The notes under the pieces: generated by a model
Databases searched by the model: none
Seen by the model: only the letters and a program-made list of their open reading frames with translations
Told to the model about the DNA's origin: nothing
NCBI RefSeq assembly: GCF_018812025.1
Contig: NC_063049.1
Location: forward strand, 14,527,734-14,591,733
From: Megalobrama amblycephala
Taxonomy: Eukaryota; Chordata; Actinopteri; Cypriniformes; Xenocyprididae
DNA: 64,000 bases
Direction: 5' to 3'
Shown: positions 45,071 through 55,806 of the stretch, one piece after another
How positions within the stretch are numbered: position 1 is the stretch's first letter
How the letters are laid out: each line of letters starts with the position of its first letter
Translations under genes and position numbers: made by a program

Positions 45071-46078
45071 AGGTGCCCTCAAATGAAAAATTGAATTTAT
45101 CTTGGCATAGTTAAATAACAAGAGTTCAGTACATGGAAATGACATACAGTGAGTCTCAAACTCCATTGTTTCCTCCTTCTTATATAAATCTCATTTGTTT
45201 AAAAGACCTCTGAAGAACAGGTGAATCTCAACATAACACCGACTGTTACGTAACAGTCAGGATCATTAATATGTACGCCCCCAATATTTGCATATGCCAG
45301 CCCACGTTTCCAACATTATAAAAGGCATTAGAAAGGGCAGCCAGTATTAACGTCTGGATGTGCACAACCAAATCATCAGACTAGGTAAGCAAGCAAGAAC
45401 AATAGTGAAAAATGGCAGATGGAGCAATAATAACTGACATGATCCATGATAACATGACATTTTTTGTAAACTGTCTTTCTAAATGTTTCGTTAGCATGTT
45501 GCTAATGTACTGTTAAATGTGGTTAAAGTTACCATCGGTTATTACTGTATTCACGGAGACAAGAGAGCCGTCACTATTTTCATTTTTAAACACCTGCAGT
45601 CTGTATAATTCATAAACACAACTAAATTCTTTATAAATCTCTCCAACAGAGTAGCATTACCCGTTAGCCATGGAGGACAGCCTCAAACTCATTCAAAATC
45701 AGAAGTAAACAATATAACAGTATACAATACTCACATAATCCGCCGCATGCATGCCGCATGCATGACAAACACTTTGTAAAGATCCATTTTGAGGGTTATA
45801 TTAGCTGTGTAAACTTTGTTAAGGCACTGTTTAAGGCAAGCGCGAGCTCTGTGGGCGGAGAGCACGGGATTTAAAGGGGCCGCAGCATAAAATCGGCGCG
45901 TTTATAATGATGCCCCAAAATAGGCAGTTAAAAAAATTAATAAAAAAAAATCTACGGGGTATTTTGAGCTGACACATTCAGCTGTCAGCTCAAAATTACA
46001 GCTGACAACTTCACAGACACATTCAGGGGACACCTTAGACTTATATTACATCTTTTAAAAACATAATCTAGGGCACCT
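45071..46078 (+). mobile_element. TTAA element, AGGTGCCCTCAA family, copy 3
   Basis: Same ends and interior as copy 2, with TTAA at the left (45067-45070) and a degraded right target. Copy 3 has a small tandem duplication of GCATGC near 45740-45760 and another near 45965-46010 (CAGCTGACA...), which are absent from copy 2. Confidence 0.85.
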
Positions 46079-46289
46079 TTCATTGGTTGGTTTGAAGTGT
46101 CAGTTTTTGCAATAATTTTATTAAAGTCAATGTGAGTCAGTGTACAGGAATGTGTCTATTTTGCACTCTTGATATTTTAGAGCGTCACCCCTTCACTGCT
46201 GTGTGCTTTTTTTCTGCATCGTGGATGATTTGTAGATTGTACACACAAAAAAATGTATTTCTGTATTTTCATATTTTTTCCTATTTCCC

Positions 46290-46526
46290 ATTCATTTCCT
46301 ATGGCGGTCATTTTTGACCACAAACAAAACAAGTGTGTCTATTTTTTTATGACTATTTAGCTTTTTCAAATCAAGTCCAAGATATATATATTTTTTTTTT
46401 TTTTTTTTTGTGTGGTCACATAGTGGCTGCCATAAAAATCTGATGAAGTGGCGATTTTTAAAATTAAAAAAAAAAAAAAAAAATGTGGGGGGGTCTAAAA
46501 TGACCGAACAACACCAAAGGGTTAAG
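46290..46526. mobile_element. possible piggyBac-type element end
   Basis: GGCGGTCATTTTTGACCACA at 46303 and the right end GACCGAACAACACCAAAGGG followed by TTAA have the look of a TTAA-targeting element with GGTCA/TGACC subterminal motifs. The left end is not identified. Confidence 0.35.
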
Positions 46527-46609
46527 GTGGCCTAGGAGTCCAGTTAATGTAGGGTTCCGATGTATGAGAATGCAGCATGTTTTCCTCAAAAAATACAATT
46601 CTTAACTTT

Positions 46610-46930
46610 ATTTTTCTCTACCGCAGAACTTCCCAGACTTCCATTTTGGTCTCACCATTGAATGTTCCCCTAAATAGAATTTCTCACATGTCTTTGGATG
46701 AACTCCAGTCATAAGAAATTTTCTCAACAGAAACCTTTCTTTTTCCCATCCCCATCACACAAGCCAGGCTTGTGGAGGATGTGAGCTATTGCTGTCTCAT
46801 GCACAGTTTCTCTTATTTCAGTTATGGAGGTTCGTAACTCCTTCACAGCTGCCTCAGGCCTCTTGGTGGCCACCTTTACTATAGCCCCTCTTACTTGGAC
46901 GCTCAGATTTGATGGATGAACACATTTTGT
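46610..46930 (-). pseudogene. fossil Tc1-like transposase fragment
   Basis: The minus strand reads V-K-V-A-T-K-R-P-E-A-A-V-K-E-L, then T-V-H-E-T-A-I-A-H-I-L-H-K-P-G-L-C. This is the second helix-turn-helix and linker of a Tc1-type transposase (the usual form is S-T-I-R-R-A-L-H-K-x-G-L). Downstream, after a stop and frameshifts, I-Q-W-x-x-E-T-K-M-E-V-W aligns with the first catalytic block, but the aspartate is not preserved. No terminal repeats were found around it. It is an old, isolated fragment. Confidence 0.65.
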
Positions 46931-47191
46931 TCCATAATTTCTCAGTTTTTAATAACTTAGGACTGCCCTGTGCTTCAAGGTATATTCCATGTTTCTTTTA
47001 CCCTTTTGCTGACTGGTATTTTTTTTTAAAGGGCCTTGTCTTAGATTAGAGTTGAATGTTCCCTATTCTTTGTTGCAACTGTTTCCTTGGAAATGTGTGG
47101 GTGTGCTGCTGGACAATGTTGTATTTATTGTGAAACCATGTGAAACATATAATGAACATGGGTTTTATAGCATGAGTAGCAATATTCTTAA

Positions 47192-48037
47192 AGGATTAGT
47201 TCACTTTCAAATTGAAATTTCCTGATAATTTTCTCACCCCCATGTCATCCAAGATGTTCATATCTGTTCAAAAGAAATTAAGGTTTTTGATGAAAACATT
47301 CCAGGATTTTTTCTCCATATAGTGGACTTCAATGGCCTCCAAACGGTTGAAGGTCAAAATTACAGTTTCATTGCAGCTTCAAAGCATTCTACGCGATCCC
47401 AGATGAGAAATAAGGGTCTTATCTAGAGAAACCATCACTCATTTTCTAAAAAACAAATAAAAATTTTAGACATTTTAACCATAAATGCTCATCTTGAACT
47501 AGCTCTATTCTTCTTCTCTATTAGAATTCCGGCAGTATAGACACTGCTAGGTGTATTACTGCCCTCCTCAGGTCAAAGTTTGAACTAAATTGTCATATAC
47601 AATATTATAGTGCAAGTATATAACGATTAGTTCAAACTTTGACCTGTGGAGGGCAGTAATACACTTAGCAGTGTCTATACTGCCGGAATTCTAATAGAGA
47701 AGAAGAAGAAGAAGAGAGCTAGTTCAAGATGAGCATTTATGGTTAAAATGTCTAAAATTTGTATTTGTTTTTTAGAAAATGAGTGATGGTTTCTCTAGAT
47801 AAGACCCTTATTCCTTGTCTGGGATCATGTAGAATGCTTTGAAGCTGCAAAGAAACTAATTTTGACCTTCAACCGTTTGGAGGCCATTGAAATGCACTAT
47901 ATGGAGAAAAATCCTGGAATGTTTTCATCAAAAACCTTAATTTCTTTTCGACTGAAGAAAGAAAGACATGAACATCTTGGATGACATGGGGGTGAGTAAA
48001 TTATCAGGAAATTTTAATTTGAAAGTGAACTAATCCT
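47192..48037. mobile_element. 846-bp palindromic TTAA element
   Basis: TTAA flanks both sides (47188-47191, 48038-48041). Arms of about 400 bp start AGGATTAGTTCACTTTCAAA and are mirrored nearly base for base to the other end, around a spacer of about 38 bp at 47598-47635. A transcript would fold into one long hairpin. There is no coding capacity; open frames stop quickly. Confidence 0.9.
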
Positions 48038-48041
48038 TTAA

Positions 48042-48524
48042 TTTAATACAACGTTCAATGCTATAGCATAATAAAATGTGGAAAACCCAAGGGGGGTTAA
48101 ACACTTAGACACTCTAATTAGCTTAATATGACTACAGACCATTAACAACACCTCAAGCCCAGTCACATGGCAGATTGTACAAGCCATATATAACTGCAGG
48201 ACACACCTCATTTCCTGTGTTTCCAATGTGAATTCTAATAGCCTCTCTTTGTTAAAATGTTTTCTACTGAATATCAATTTACATCAGGTCTCAAGATAAT
48301 ATGACATATGCCAGATCTTTTTATTCCTCTCTGGCTAATTCAGTTATTCAAATGCATTAAATGTGTTGATTAGAATAATATCTGGGCTGAGTTGTGTGTG
48401 ATAATTGCATGCTCAATCGATCTGGAAAACCATGATCAGCAATGTAGTGATTGGTGACAAGACTAATGTGATAAAATACATATATATTTATGAGTCTGAA
48501 CTAAATCAGTTTTTCACCCTTGAC
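48042..48524. other. no gene recognised
   Basis: Unique-looking AT-rich DNA; the minus-strand frame at 48038-48277 has no domain. Confidence 0.45.
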
Positions 48525-49010
48525 TAGGGATGCACCGCCCATCAATCGGAACTGGACAGTTTTTTTGTTTTTTGTTTAATTTTGGCCGATCTCTGTTCCA
48601 CAGTTTCACACAAACTGCACTGCAATCATTTCAAAGCATTACAAGTGTCATTTGTGCGGAAATATAACGAAGCCTGTAAACAGGATGTTAACACCGGCCA
48701 GAAACAGGACACACTGAAGACGGACGCAAAAAGAAAAAGAGAGCACAGAAAATGTATCAGGCTCAGCAAGATCACTGTTGACATCGATGCTCGAAATATT
48801 GGACGAAAAATATAAATATTGATTTGGGGGTGAGGGTTTATATGAACGTGTCTCTAAATGGAACTGGCGGAATATTATAAAATAGTGTTTATATGTGCAG
48901 CGCTGCTTTGTGTACAGCAGTAACCAAGGAAACGTAAGCGCCACCTACTGTCAGAAGATGAATTTGCATTTTCTTTCAGTCCGTCTGCTGTTTTAGTTTT
49001 GTGCAGGTAT
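48525..49010. mobile_element. possible hAT end (TAGGGATGCACCG)
   Basis: TAGGGATGCACCGCCCATCA resembles the start of fish hAT elements. The following 48582-48815 frame is Lys-rich (T-D-A-K-R-K-R-E-H-R-K) but has no known domain. The right end is not found. A CTCF-like motif lies at 48938-48950. Confidence 0.3.
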
Positions 49011-49234
49011 GCATAATTACATAACATAAAGCTATAGTCAGACCATTCCATTTTTACTTTAAATCTTGAAATTATACAATCTGATTTAAATCAAAATAAC
49101 TGCTCATGCTACATGTGTGTAGCATCTTTTGGATCATAATTAAAATGCAGTGGATGCCTCTAATTTCAAATGGCTACAGATTTTATTTATGTTTAAGGCT
49201 AGTTGGCCTGTAATTATGGAAACCCGTTTCCGCC

Positions 49235-49577
49235 ACTAAATTAAAAAAATAAAAACGGTAATTGCAACTTTTTATCTCAGAATTCTGACTTTTTTTCTCA
49301 CAATCGCGAGTTATAAAGTCAGAACTGCGAGATATAAACTCGCAATTGCGTGATATAGTCACAATTCTGACTTTTTTTTTCCTCGCAATTCTGACTTTTT
49401 CTCACAATTGCGAGATATAAAGTCACAATTCTGACTTTTTCTCGCAATTCTGACTTTTTTCTTGCAATTGCAAGTTTATATCTCAGAATTGTGACTTTAT
49501 ATCACTCAAATGTGAGTTTATATCTCGCAATTTTGACTTTATATCACGCAATTATAAGTTTATATCTCCGAATTGGG
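49235..49577. repeat. mirrored short repeats (TCTCGCAATTCTGACTTTTT)
   Basis: Units with TATCTCGCAATT and TGACTTTTT alternate in direct and inverted order, and GAAACCCGTTTCCGCCACT lies at the left edge. The right counterpart of that edge is absent. It is the same kind of structure as 32209-33006, but truncated. Confidence 0.7.
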
Positions 49578-49651
49578 TAACACTTTATAATAACTGCACA
49601 CTATGAAGCATTAGTTAAGCATTAGTTAATAGTTATTTCATCACTTATAAA

Positions 49652-50135
49652 CAGAGGTGTCAAGTAACGAAGTACAAATACTTCGTTACCTTACTTAAGT
49701 AGAAATTTCGGGTATCTATACTTTACTGGAGTAATTATTTTCAGACGACTTTTTACTTCTACTCCTTACATTTTCACGCAATTATCTGTACTTTCTACTC
49801 CTTACATTTTAAAAATAGCCTCGTTACTCCTATTTCATTTCAGCTTGTTTTCATTCCGGCTTGAAAAAAAACAACTATCCAGATAAATCGCACTATCCGG
49901 ATAGAGTGAATTTGATTGTGGTTGGATGAGAATAAACATAGGCTATACCATTCTGACACCCTATTGGTTTGTACGCGATCCATCACACCTGCACATGACA
50001 CAAATCACGTCACACTCCAGCAAGGACGACAGTGTTGGGGATCGTTACTCAAAAAAGATTATTTATTAAAAGTTATTATTTCTCTACTACTGGCTCATTT
50101 AGGCTATCAAACGGCTGTTTTCTCTTCGTCCTCTG
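49652..50135. mobile_element. hAT-type element ends running into the gap
   Basis: CAGAGGTGTCAAGTAACGAA at 49652 is a typical fish hAT terminus with a subterminal ACTTTACTGGAGTAA. At about 50031 a second hAT-like terminus (CAGTGTTGGGGATCGTTAC) starts. Both elements continue into the N gap, so neither right end is seen. Confidence 0.55.
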
Positions 50136-51135
50136 NNNNNNNNNNNNNNNNNNNNNNNNNNNNNNNNNNNNNNNNNNNNNNNNNNNNNNNNNNNNNNNNN
50201 NNNNNNNNNNNNNNNNNNNNNNNNNNNNNNNNNNNNNNNNNNNNNNNNNNNNNNNNNNNNNNNNNNNNNNNNNNNNNNNNNNNNNNNNNNNNNNNNNNNN
50301 NNNNNNNNNNNNNNNNNNNNNNNNNNNNNNNNNNNNNNNNNNNNNNNNNNNNNNNNNNNNNNNNNNNNNNNNNNNNNNNNNNNNNNNNNNNNNNNNNNNN
50401 NNNNNNNNNNNNNNNNNNNNNNNNNNNNNNNNNNNNNNNNNNNNNNNNNNNNNNNNNNNNNNNNNNNNNNNNNNNNNNNNNNNNNNNNNNNNNNNNNNNN
50501 NNNNNNNNNNNNNNNNNNNNNNNNNNNNNNNNNNNNNNNNNNNNNNNNNNNNNNNNNNNNNNNNNNNNNNNNNNNNNNNNNNNNNNNNNNNNNNNNNNNN
50601 NNNNNNNNNNNNNNNNNNNNNNNNNNNNNNNNNNNNNNNNNNNNNNNNNNNNNNNNNNNNNNNNNNNNNNNNNNNNNNNNNNNNNNNNNNNNNNNNNNNN
50701 NNNNNNNNNNNNNNNNNNNNNNNNNNNNNNNNNNNNNNNNNNNNNNNNNNNNNNNNNNNNNNNNNNNNNNNNNNNNNNNNNNNNNNNNNNNNNNNNNNNN
50801 NNNNNNNNNNNNNNNNNNNNNNNNNNNNNNNNNNNNNNNNNNNNNNNNNNNNNNNNNNNNNNNNNNNNNNNNNNNNNNNNNNNNNNNNNNNNNNNNNNNN
50901 NNNNNNNNNNNNNNNNNNNNNNNNNNNNNNNNNNNNNNNNNNNNNNNNNNNNNNNNNNNNNNNNNNNNNNNNNNNNNNNNNNNNNNNNNNNNNNNNNNNN
51001 NNNNNNNNNNNNNNNNNNNNNNNNNNNNNNNNNNNNNNNNNNNNNNNNNNNNNNNNNNNNNNNNNNNNNNNNNNNNNNNNNNNNNNNNNNNNNNNNNNNN
51101 NNNNNNNNNNNNNNNNNNNNNNNNNNNNNNNNNNN
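50136..51135. other. assembly gap, exactly 1000 N
   Basis: The round length suggests a placeholder for a gap of unknown size. It separates u2af1 exon 3 from the hAT ends. Long apparent frames across it are artefacts. Confidence 0.99.
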
Positions 51136-51175
51136 CCAGAATATCAAGCAAGATGTGTGTAAGAGGAAGACTTAC

Positions 51176-51999
51176 TTATGCCATCAGCAGACTGAGCTGT
51201 GTTTTGTGGGTTCCGGTAGATGTTCAACAGAGCAATGGTCTGAAACACAAATCAAGTACGAATTACAAGGCAAATCTGCCAGAAGAATCGTGCATTGCAG
51301 AACTAAATGAAGAAAAAGAAAAGAAAAAAAACTGGCGCGTACCTGACTGAACGTGGGTTTGTTATGGAGTCTCGAGCATCGGTCTCCATGGCGACATGCT
51401 CCAATTTTAAAGTAGAAAGAGCAGTTTACCCTGTTGAAAGCAAGAGAGGTTCAAAATACACACACTCGGTCTGATTTGTTCACACATGATGGTTAGTTTG
51501 GATTTCTGTTCATATGACTATGTATTCACACGCTATTAAACTACAAAATAACGAGAAGACAAACGCAGCTTATTAAACTATATGAAGAGATTATGATTTT
51601 GCTTTAAGACCGACCAACAAGACACAATGAATGAGACGCACTGCAGCCGCGCGAGACGGAAACAAACAATACAAAACCAAAATAAACATTTTAATATATA
51701 ATGATTATTCAGCATATGAAAGCTATTCGATGTGAAACAAACATTTATTATTATCATTATTATAATAAATATTATTGTTGTTGTTTTACTAGAGGCGAGG
51801 CTGGCAAACAGGTCAGCTCATAACCACACGAGGCATGATATAAGAAAGGTAAATAACCTTATATTCTACCCGTAATAGGCAGTTTGTAACAAAGCATATA
51901 CGATTACTAAGCATAATCAAATGCAGGCAATATTTTAAGGAGAATTTATACTTACTTGTCTTTTTCTGTACCGAAAATCGACGCCAAGTATTCGGCCAT
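51176..51999 (-). CDS. u2af1: u2af1, exons 1-3 (U2 snRNP auxiliary factor, 35-kDa subunit), partial
   Basis: U2AF1 recognises the AG at 3' splice sites in the nucleus, as the partner of U2AF2. Exon 1 (51999-51956) encodes [14 protein letters not shown] and ends AA before GTAAGT. Exon 2 (51430-51343, 88 nt, after TTTCAACAG, before GTACGC) holds the first CCCH zinc finger: C18, C27, C33 and H37, with the well-known Ser34 present. Exon 3 (51239-51176, after TGTTTCAG, before GTAAGT) begins [13 protein letters not shown]. Phases agree across the junctions. Introns are 525 and 103 bp. Exon 3 is 64 nt, one codon shorter than I recall for the family. The RNA-recognition-like domain, second finger and RS tail are not in the window; the gene runs into the gap. 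The first-exon layout and N-terminus favour u2af1 over the paralogue u2af1l4. Confidence 0.93.
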
Positions 52000-52200
52000 T
52001 TTGAAAAAAGAAAGGCGATGGGCGCTTTTTCTTCTACCGGAGAATCAAGAAAGGAGACGCTGAACACAGAGAGCCAGAGTACTGCCACCTAGTGTAGTGA
52101 GGCGCAAACTGCAGTGCTGCTTGTGCTTCTTCTTCTTCTATTTCTTCTTTATGGTTTTGGAGCATATTGCGCCACCTCCTGGGGTGGAGTGTGGAGCGTT
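52000..52200 (-). promoter_or_regulatory. presumed u2af1 5' UTR and promoter
   Basis: The sequence upstream of the u2af1 start codon is short of TATA boxes, as usual for housekeeping genes; no transcription start can be fixed by eye. A CTCF-like motif CACTAGGTGGCAG (minus strand) lies at 52082-52094 and a second, CCAGGAGGTGGCGC, at 52169-52182. Confidence 0.45.
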
Positions 52201-52209
52201 GACGTTGAG

Positions 52210-52984
52210 GGGCAACTACATAATGATGATGATAATATAATAATAAATTATTTTAAAAAAAGAGGGAACCAACAAACTACATGCACATCTTAAGGGCGGA
52301 CACTACAGGCAAAAACAAATTGTCAATTTTGAGATTTTGCACTTTTTGGCTTTTCATAAAGTGTTTTTTCAGACTGGTGGAAAGAAAACATCCAAAAAAC
52401 ACTTTTAAGTGTATGTTTTATTAGCACTCTATTTGCGTCTATAGATTTCATTTACAGTAAATTTCTAAAAATGATTTTTTTCTTCTTTTTTCACATATCT
52501 CCTCTTCGGCAGAACTTACATAGGCCTACACCAATTTTATTCCTATCTATATTCTGAAGGTTTTTACAGAGGGATTTGTTGATATATGATTTGTCTGATT
52601 TTATACACAATTTTAGTCCTAAAGAAATGGTGAAAATTATTATTATTATTATTATTTTTCTGGCTGTTGATAGTATTTTCTGATTTATGGATTGATAAAA
52701 AGAAATAACCAAAATTCCCTTTGAATTTAACGAGAATTTTGAACCTGACGTCATCCGATATTCAGAGTTTTGTTCTAGAAATGTATGCAAATTAGCACAT
52801 GTTTAATTAGATAATGCCTCATTTGCATATTTAAACATAACATTTTAAAAAACTTGTTATACAATTTATTTATTTATTTTTTTTGCCATTTTTAATATAA
52901 TTAATCAGCTGGGGAAGTATGGTGATATCTATTAGTTATTTTTTTTACACCGTTGAATCTTTGTTTAACAAATTCTGCAGTGAA
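52210..52984. other. no gene recognised; AT-rich, repeat-like
   Basis: It contains (ATT)n and T-rich runs. The minus-strand frame at 52491-52790 has no domain. Confidence 0.45.
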
Positions 52985-53639
52985 AGCTGATTAACTCAAA
53001 TATCTCTAAGTGCTTCTAAATTGTAAACTTTCATTGTCATAACACTTTATTAAAACATGCTCGACTGTTTCAGGAAGATCACATCTGATACAACATCTGG
53101 ATTCATGTTTTCCAATCATATGCAGAGAGCCCAAATCTGAGATGAGATATTACGCTGTCTGTTTCCAAAACTTCTCCTCTCGCTCCCAACTATTCTCTGA
53201 ATATTAAAGATGTTCTTTATTTTCTCTGTACTATTTCCTTTGCCACATATCCTTTACAGCTGCTTTAATTAGTCCTTTTATTTCCAATTTACTCATTGGG
53301 ACATTCAACTCTGTTCCTTCTACCCTACATGAGCGGGTAACCATGAGATAACTGTTCTTGTTTGATGTATTCTGAACAAACTTTATAAAATATCTGATAA
53401 AATGTATTGCCTAGTTGACAATTTTCCACTATTTTGATAATGCTGCTGAACATATGACCACTTCAGGTGTTTTGATCTCTTCCACACTGAAGAGCCAGCA
53501 ATATTGCAAGCATTTCTGTTGTATAGACTGATATATGATTAGATGTTCTTTCTGCTATTTTGTTCCTAAACCTTGGTTTTTACACTGCTGTATGTTCAGG
53601 ATCTTTAGACCATTCTGCAACTGAATTACTGATACATAC

Positions 53640-54352
53640 AGTGTAAAAAATGACCGTGATTTTAACAGTAAAAGACTGTAAAAATGCTGTGGTGAAAAAC
53701 TGTCAATTGGTTTACAGAAAGTTTCCGTACTATACGGTGAATAAATGTAATAGATCTAACAGTACATTTAATGTAATTTTACGGTAAAATAACATGAAAT
53801 TCACAGTTTTTGGAAGTGAAAAATAACAATTCATTGTAAAATTTACAGTGAAAATCCGTAAATTGACATTCCCACAATTCCCTGCGTGACACTTCACATT
53901 TGATATATTTTCGTTGAAATAACTCTGTTTCTTCTTAGTTTTTCTCATTTTTTTCTAATCAGTTATGTACATTAGGGTTTTATGTTACATCTGATGTTGT
54001 TAAATTAATGTTTATTGCATTTTTAAAATTTCATGCTGTGTGCACCTTCTATATATTAGTATTGTCCTCCTTAACTTGTGGAAAAGCTGCTTGTGATGAA
54101 CTTTGATTCATCATGTGACTCTTATCACCACTGTGTTTGGTGACTGTCAGTGTATTATAAAGATACAAAACAGATATTAGTACTTCATTAGGTTGGTAAA
54201 TTAACATTATATCAGTTAATGAAATACGTTATTTTACCGTAAATTTAAATTTTTTTTTTTTTACATTGCTACTGTATTTTTTACGGTAAAGTTCTGGCAA
54301 CCACAGCTGCCGTTTTTTTACCGTAAATTTTACTGGGATTTTTTTTACAGTG
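53640..54352. mobile_element. CACTA-type miniature element, copy A
   Basis: The left end GTGTAAAAAATGACCGTGAT and the right end, reversed, CACTGTAAAAAAAATCCC enclose 0.7 kb full of TTTACAG/CTGTAAA motifs near the ends. TAC occurs at both flanks, a possible 3-bp duplication. It interrupts the LINE and is closely related to the copy starting at 63362. Confidence 0.65.
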
Positions 54353-54548
54353 TACTTTCTGTTCCAAATATTTATGTACTATTGTGCCGTTAGGTTCTTT
54401 TCTGTTTTTATATCTCACTATAGAAGTTGAAAGTCGACTAGAGGTATTGGGAATAGTCATGGAGGTGTTACTTGCTATAGGGAATACAGCAGTTACTTAT
54501 TCCAGTTTGATGAGCCTCTTTATTTGCTTTCCATCCAAAGCTATTCAG

Positions 54549-54551
<3 letters not shown>

Positions 54552-54608
<57 letters not shown>
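54552..54608. repeat. (TA)n microsatellite
   Basis: About 28 TA units inside the LINE relic. Confidence 0.95.
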
Positions 54609-54611
<3 letters not shown>

Positions 54612-54753
54612 CCCAGCAATTTTCTATTATTCTTTTAACTGGATGTACTTCTCATTGCCCTTTATACGAAACTCCAATGGCATCTCAGCCATTTAAACTT
54701 AGAGTTGACACTGGAGATGTTGTAATGCTCCACAGTCCACAGCGTATTCTTAA

Positions 54754-55529
54754 AGGATTAGTTCACTTTCAAATGAAAATTAGCCCAAGCTTTACTCACC
54801 CTCAAGCCATCCTAGGTGTATATGACTTTCTTCTTTCTGATGAACACAATCAAAGAAATATTAATAAATATCCTGACTGTTCAGAGCTTTATAATGGCAG
54901 TGAACGGGACCCATAAGTATGAGCTGAAGAAAAGCTTCCATCCACATCCATCATAAACATACTCCACGCAGCTCCAGTGGGTTAATAAAGGCCTTCTGAA
55001 GCAAAGCGATACGTTTGTGTAAAAAAAATCTTATATTTAAGATATCTCTCATATTTAAAATTATAAAGAAAAATATCTAGCTTCTGCCAGAACACCTTCC
55101 GTATTCAAATTACGGAAAACGGAACTGGCACTGCGTAGTTCCGTAAGTTGAATAGGGAAGGCGTAGGACATACAGCGTAAGCCTTTTGAAGAATACGGAA
55201 GTCGGTCTGGCGGAAGCACTTGCAAGGTGAGCATTTGTGTTTATAAAGCTTTTTTTTTTTTTAGAAAATGAGCGATGGTTTCACTAGATAAGACCCTTAT
55301 TCCTCGTCTGGTATCATTTAAAGCCCTTTGAAGCTGCACTGAAACTGTAATTTTTGACCTTCAACCGTTTGGAGGCCATTGAAGTCCACTATATGGAGAA
55401 TAATCCTGGAATGTTTTCATCAAAAACCTTAATTTCTTTTTGACGGAAGAAAGAAAGACATGAACATCTTGGATGACATGAGGGTGAGTAAATTTTCAGG
55501 AAAAGTTTATTTGAAAGTGAACTAATCCT
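54754..55529. mobile_element. TTAA element with chimeric halves
   Basis: The ends AGGATTAGTTCACTTTC are inverted and TTAA flanks both (54750-54753, 55530-55533). The right half matches the arm of the palindrome at 47192, including GACCTTCAACCGTTTGGAGG. The left half is a different repeat (GCCATCCTAGGTGTATATGA). Two families that share the same end sequence have been joined. Confidence 0.8.
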
Positions 55530-55806
55530 TTAAAGCTCGATTTTGTATTATATTTACTTTATCGAGTAGAGATTCTGGGGCTGTTCCATCAATCATACTT
55601 CCAAAATCAACTGTAAACAGTTTTTTTATGAGTGCACAATATATTCTTTTCACAGACTGCCGGTCAGCACCCCCAAGCTATTCCTGCCAAACATCTCAAA
55701 ACATTCATTCCCTCTCTTACTTTTATCTATCATCTGTTGGGTGTGTGCTGCAAATGTTATTATTGAAACCATCCAAGTATACTTGAAAATCTGATTACAT
55801 ACAGTA

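Noticed and set aside
49916..51310. Long frames of 350-464 residues on both strands
   Set aside because: They consist mainly of the 1000-N gap.
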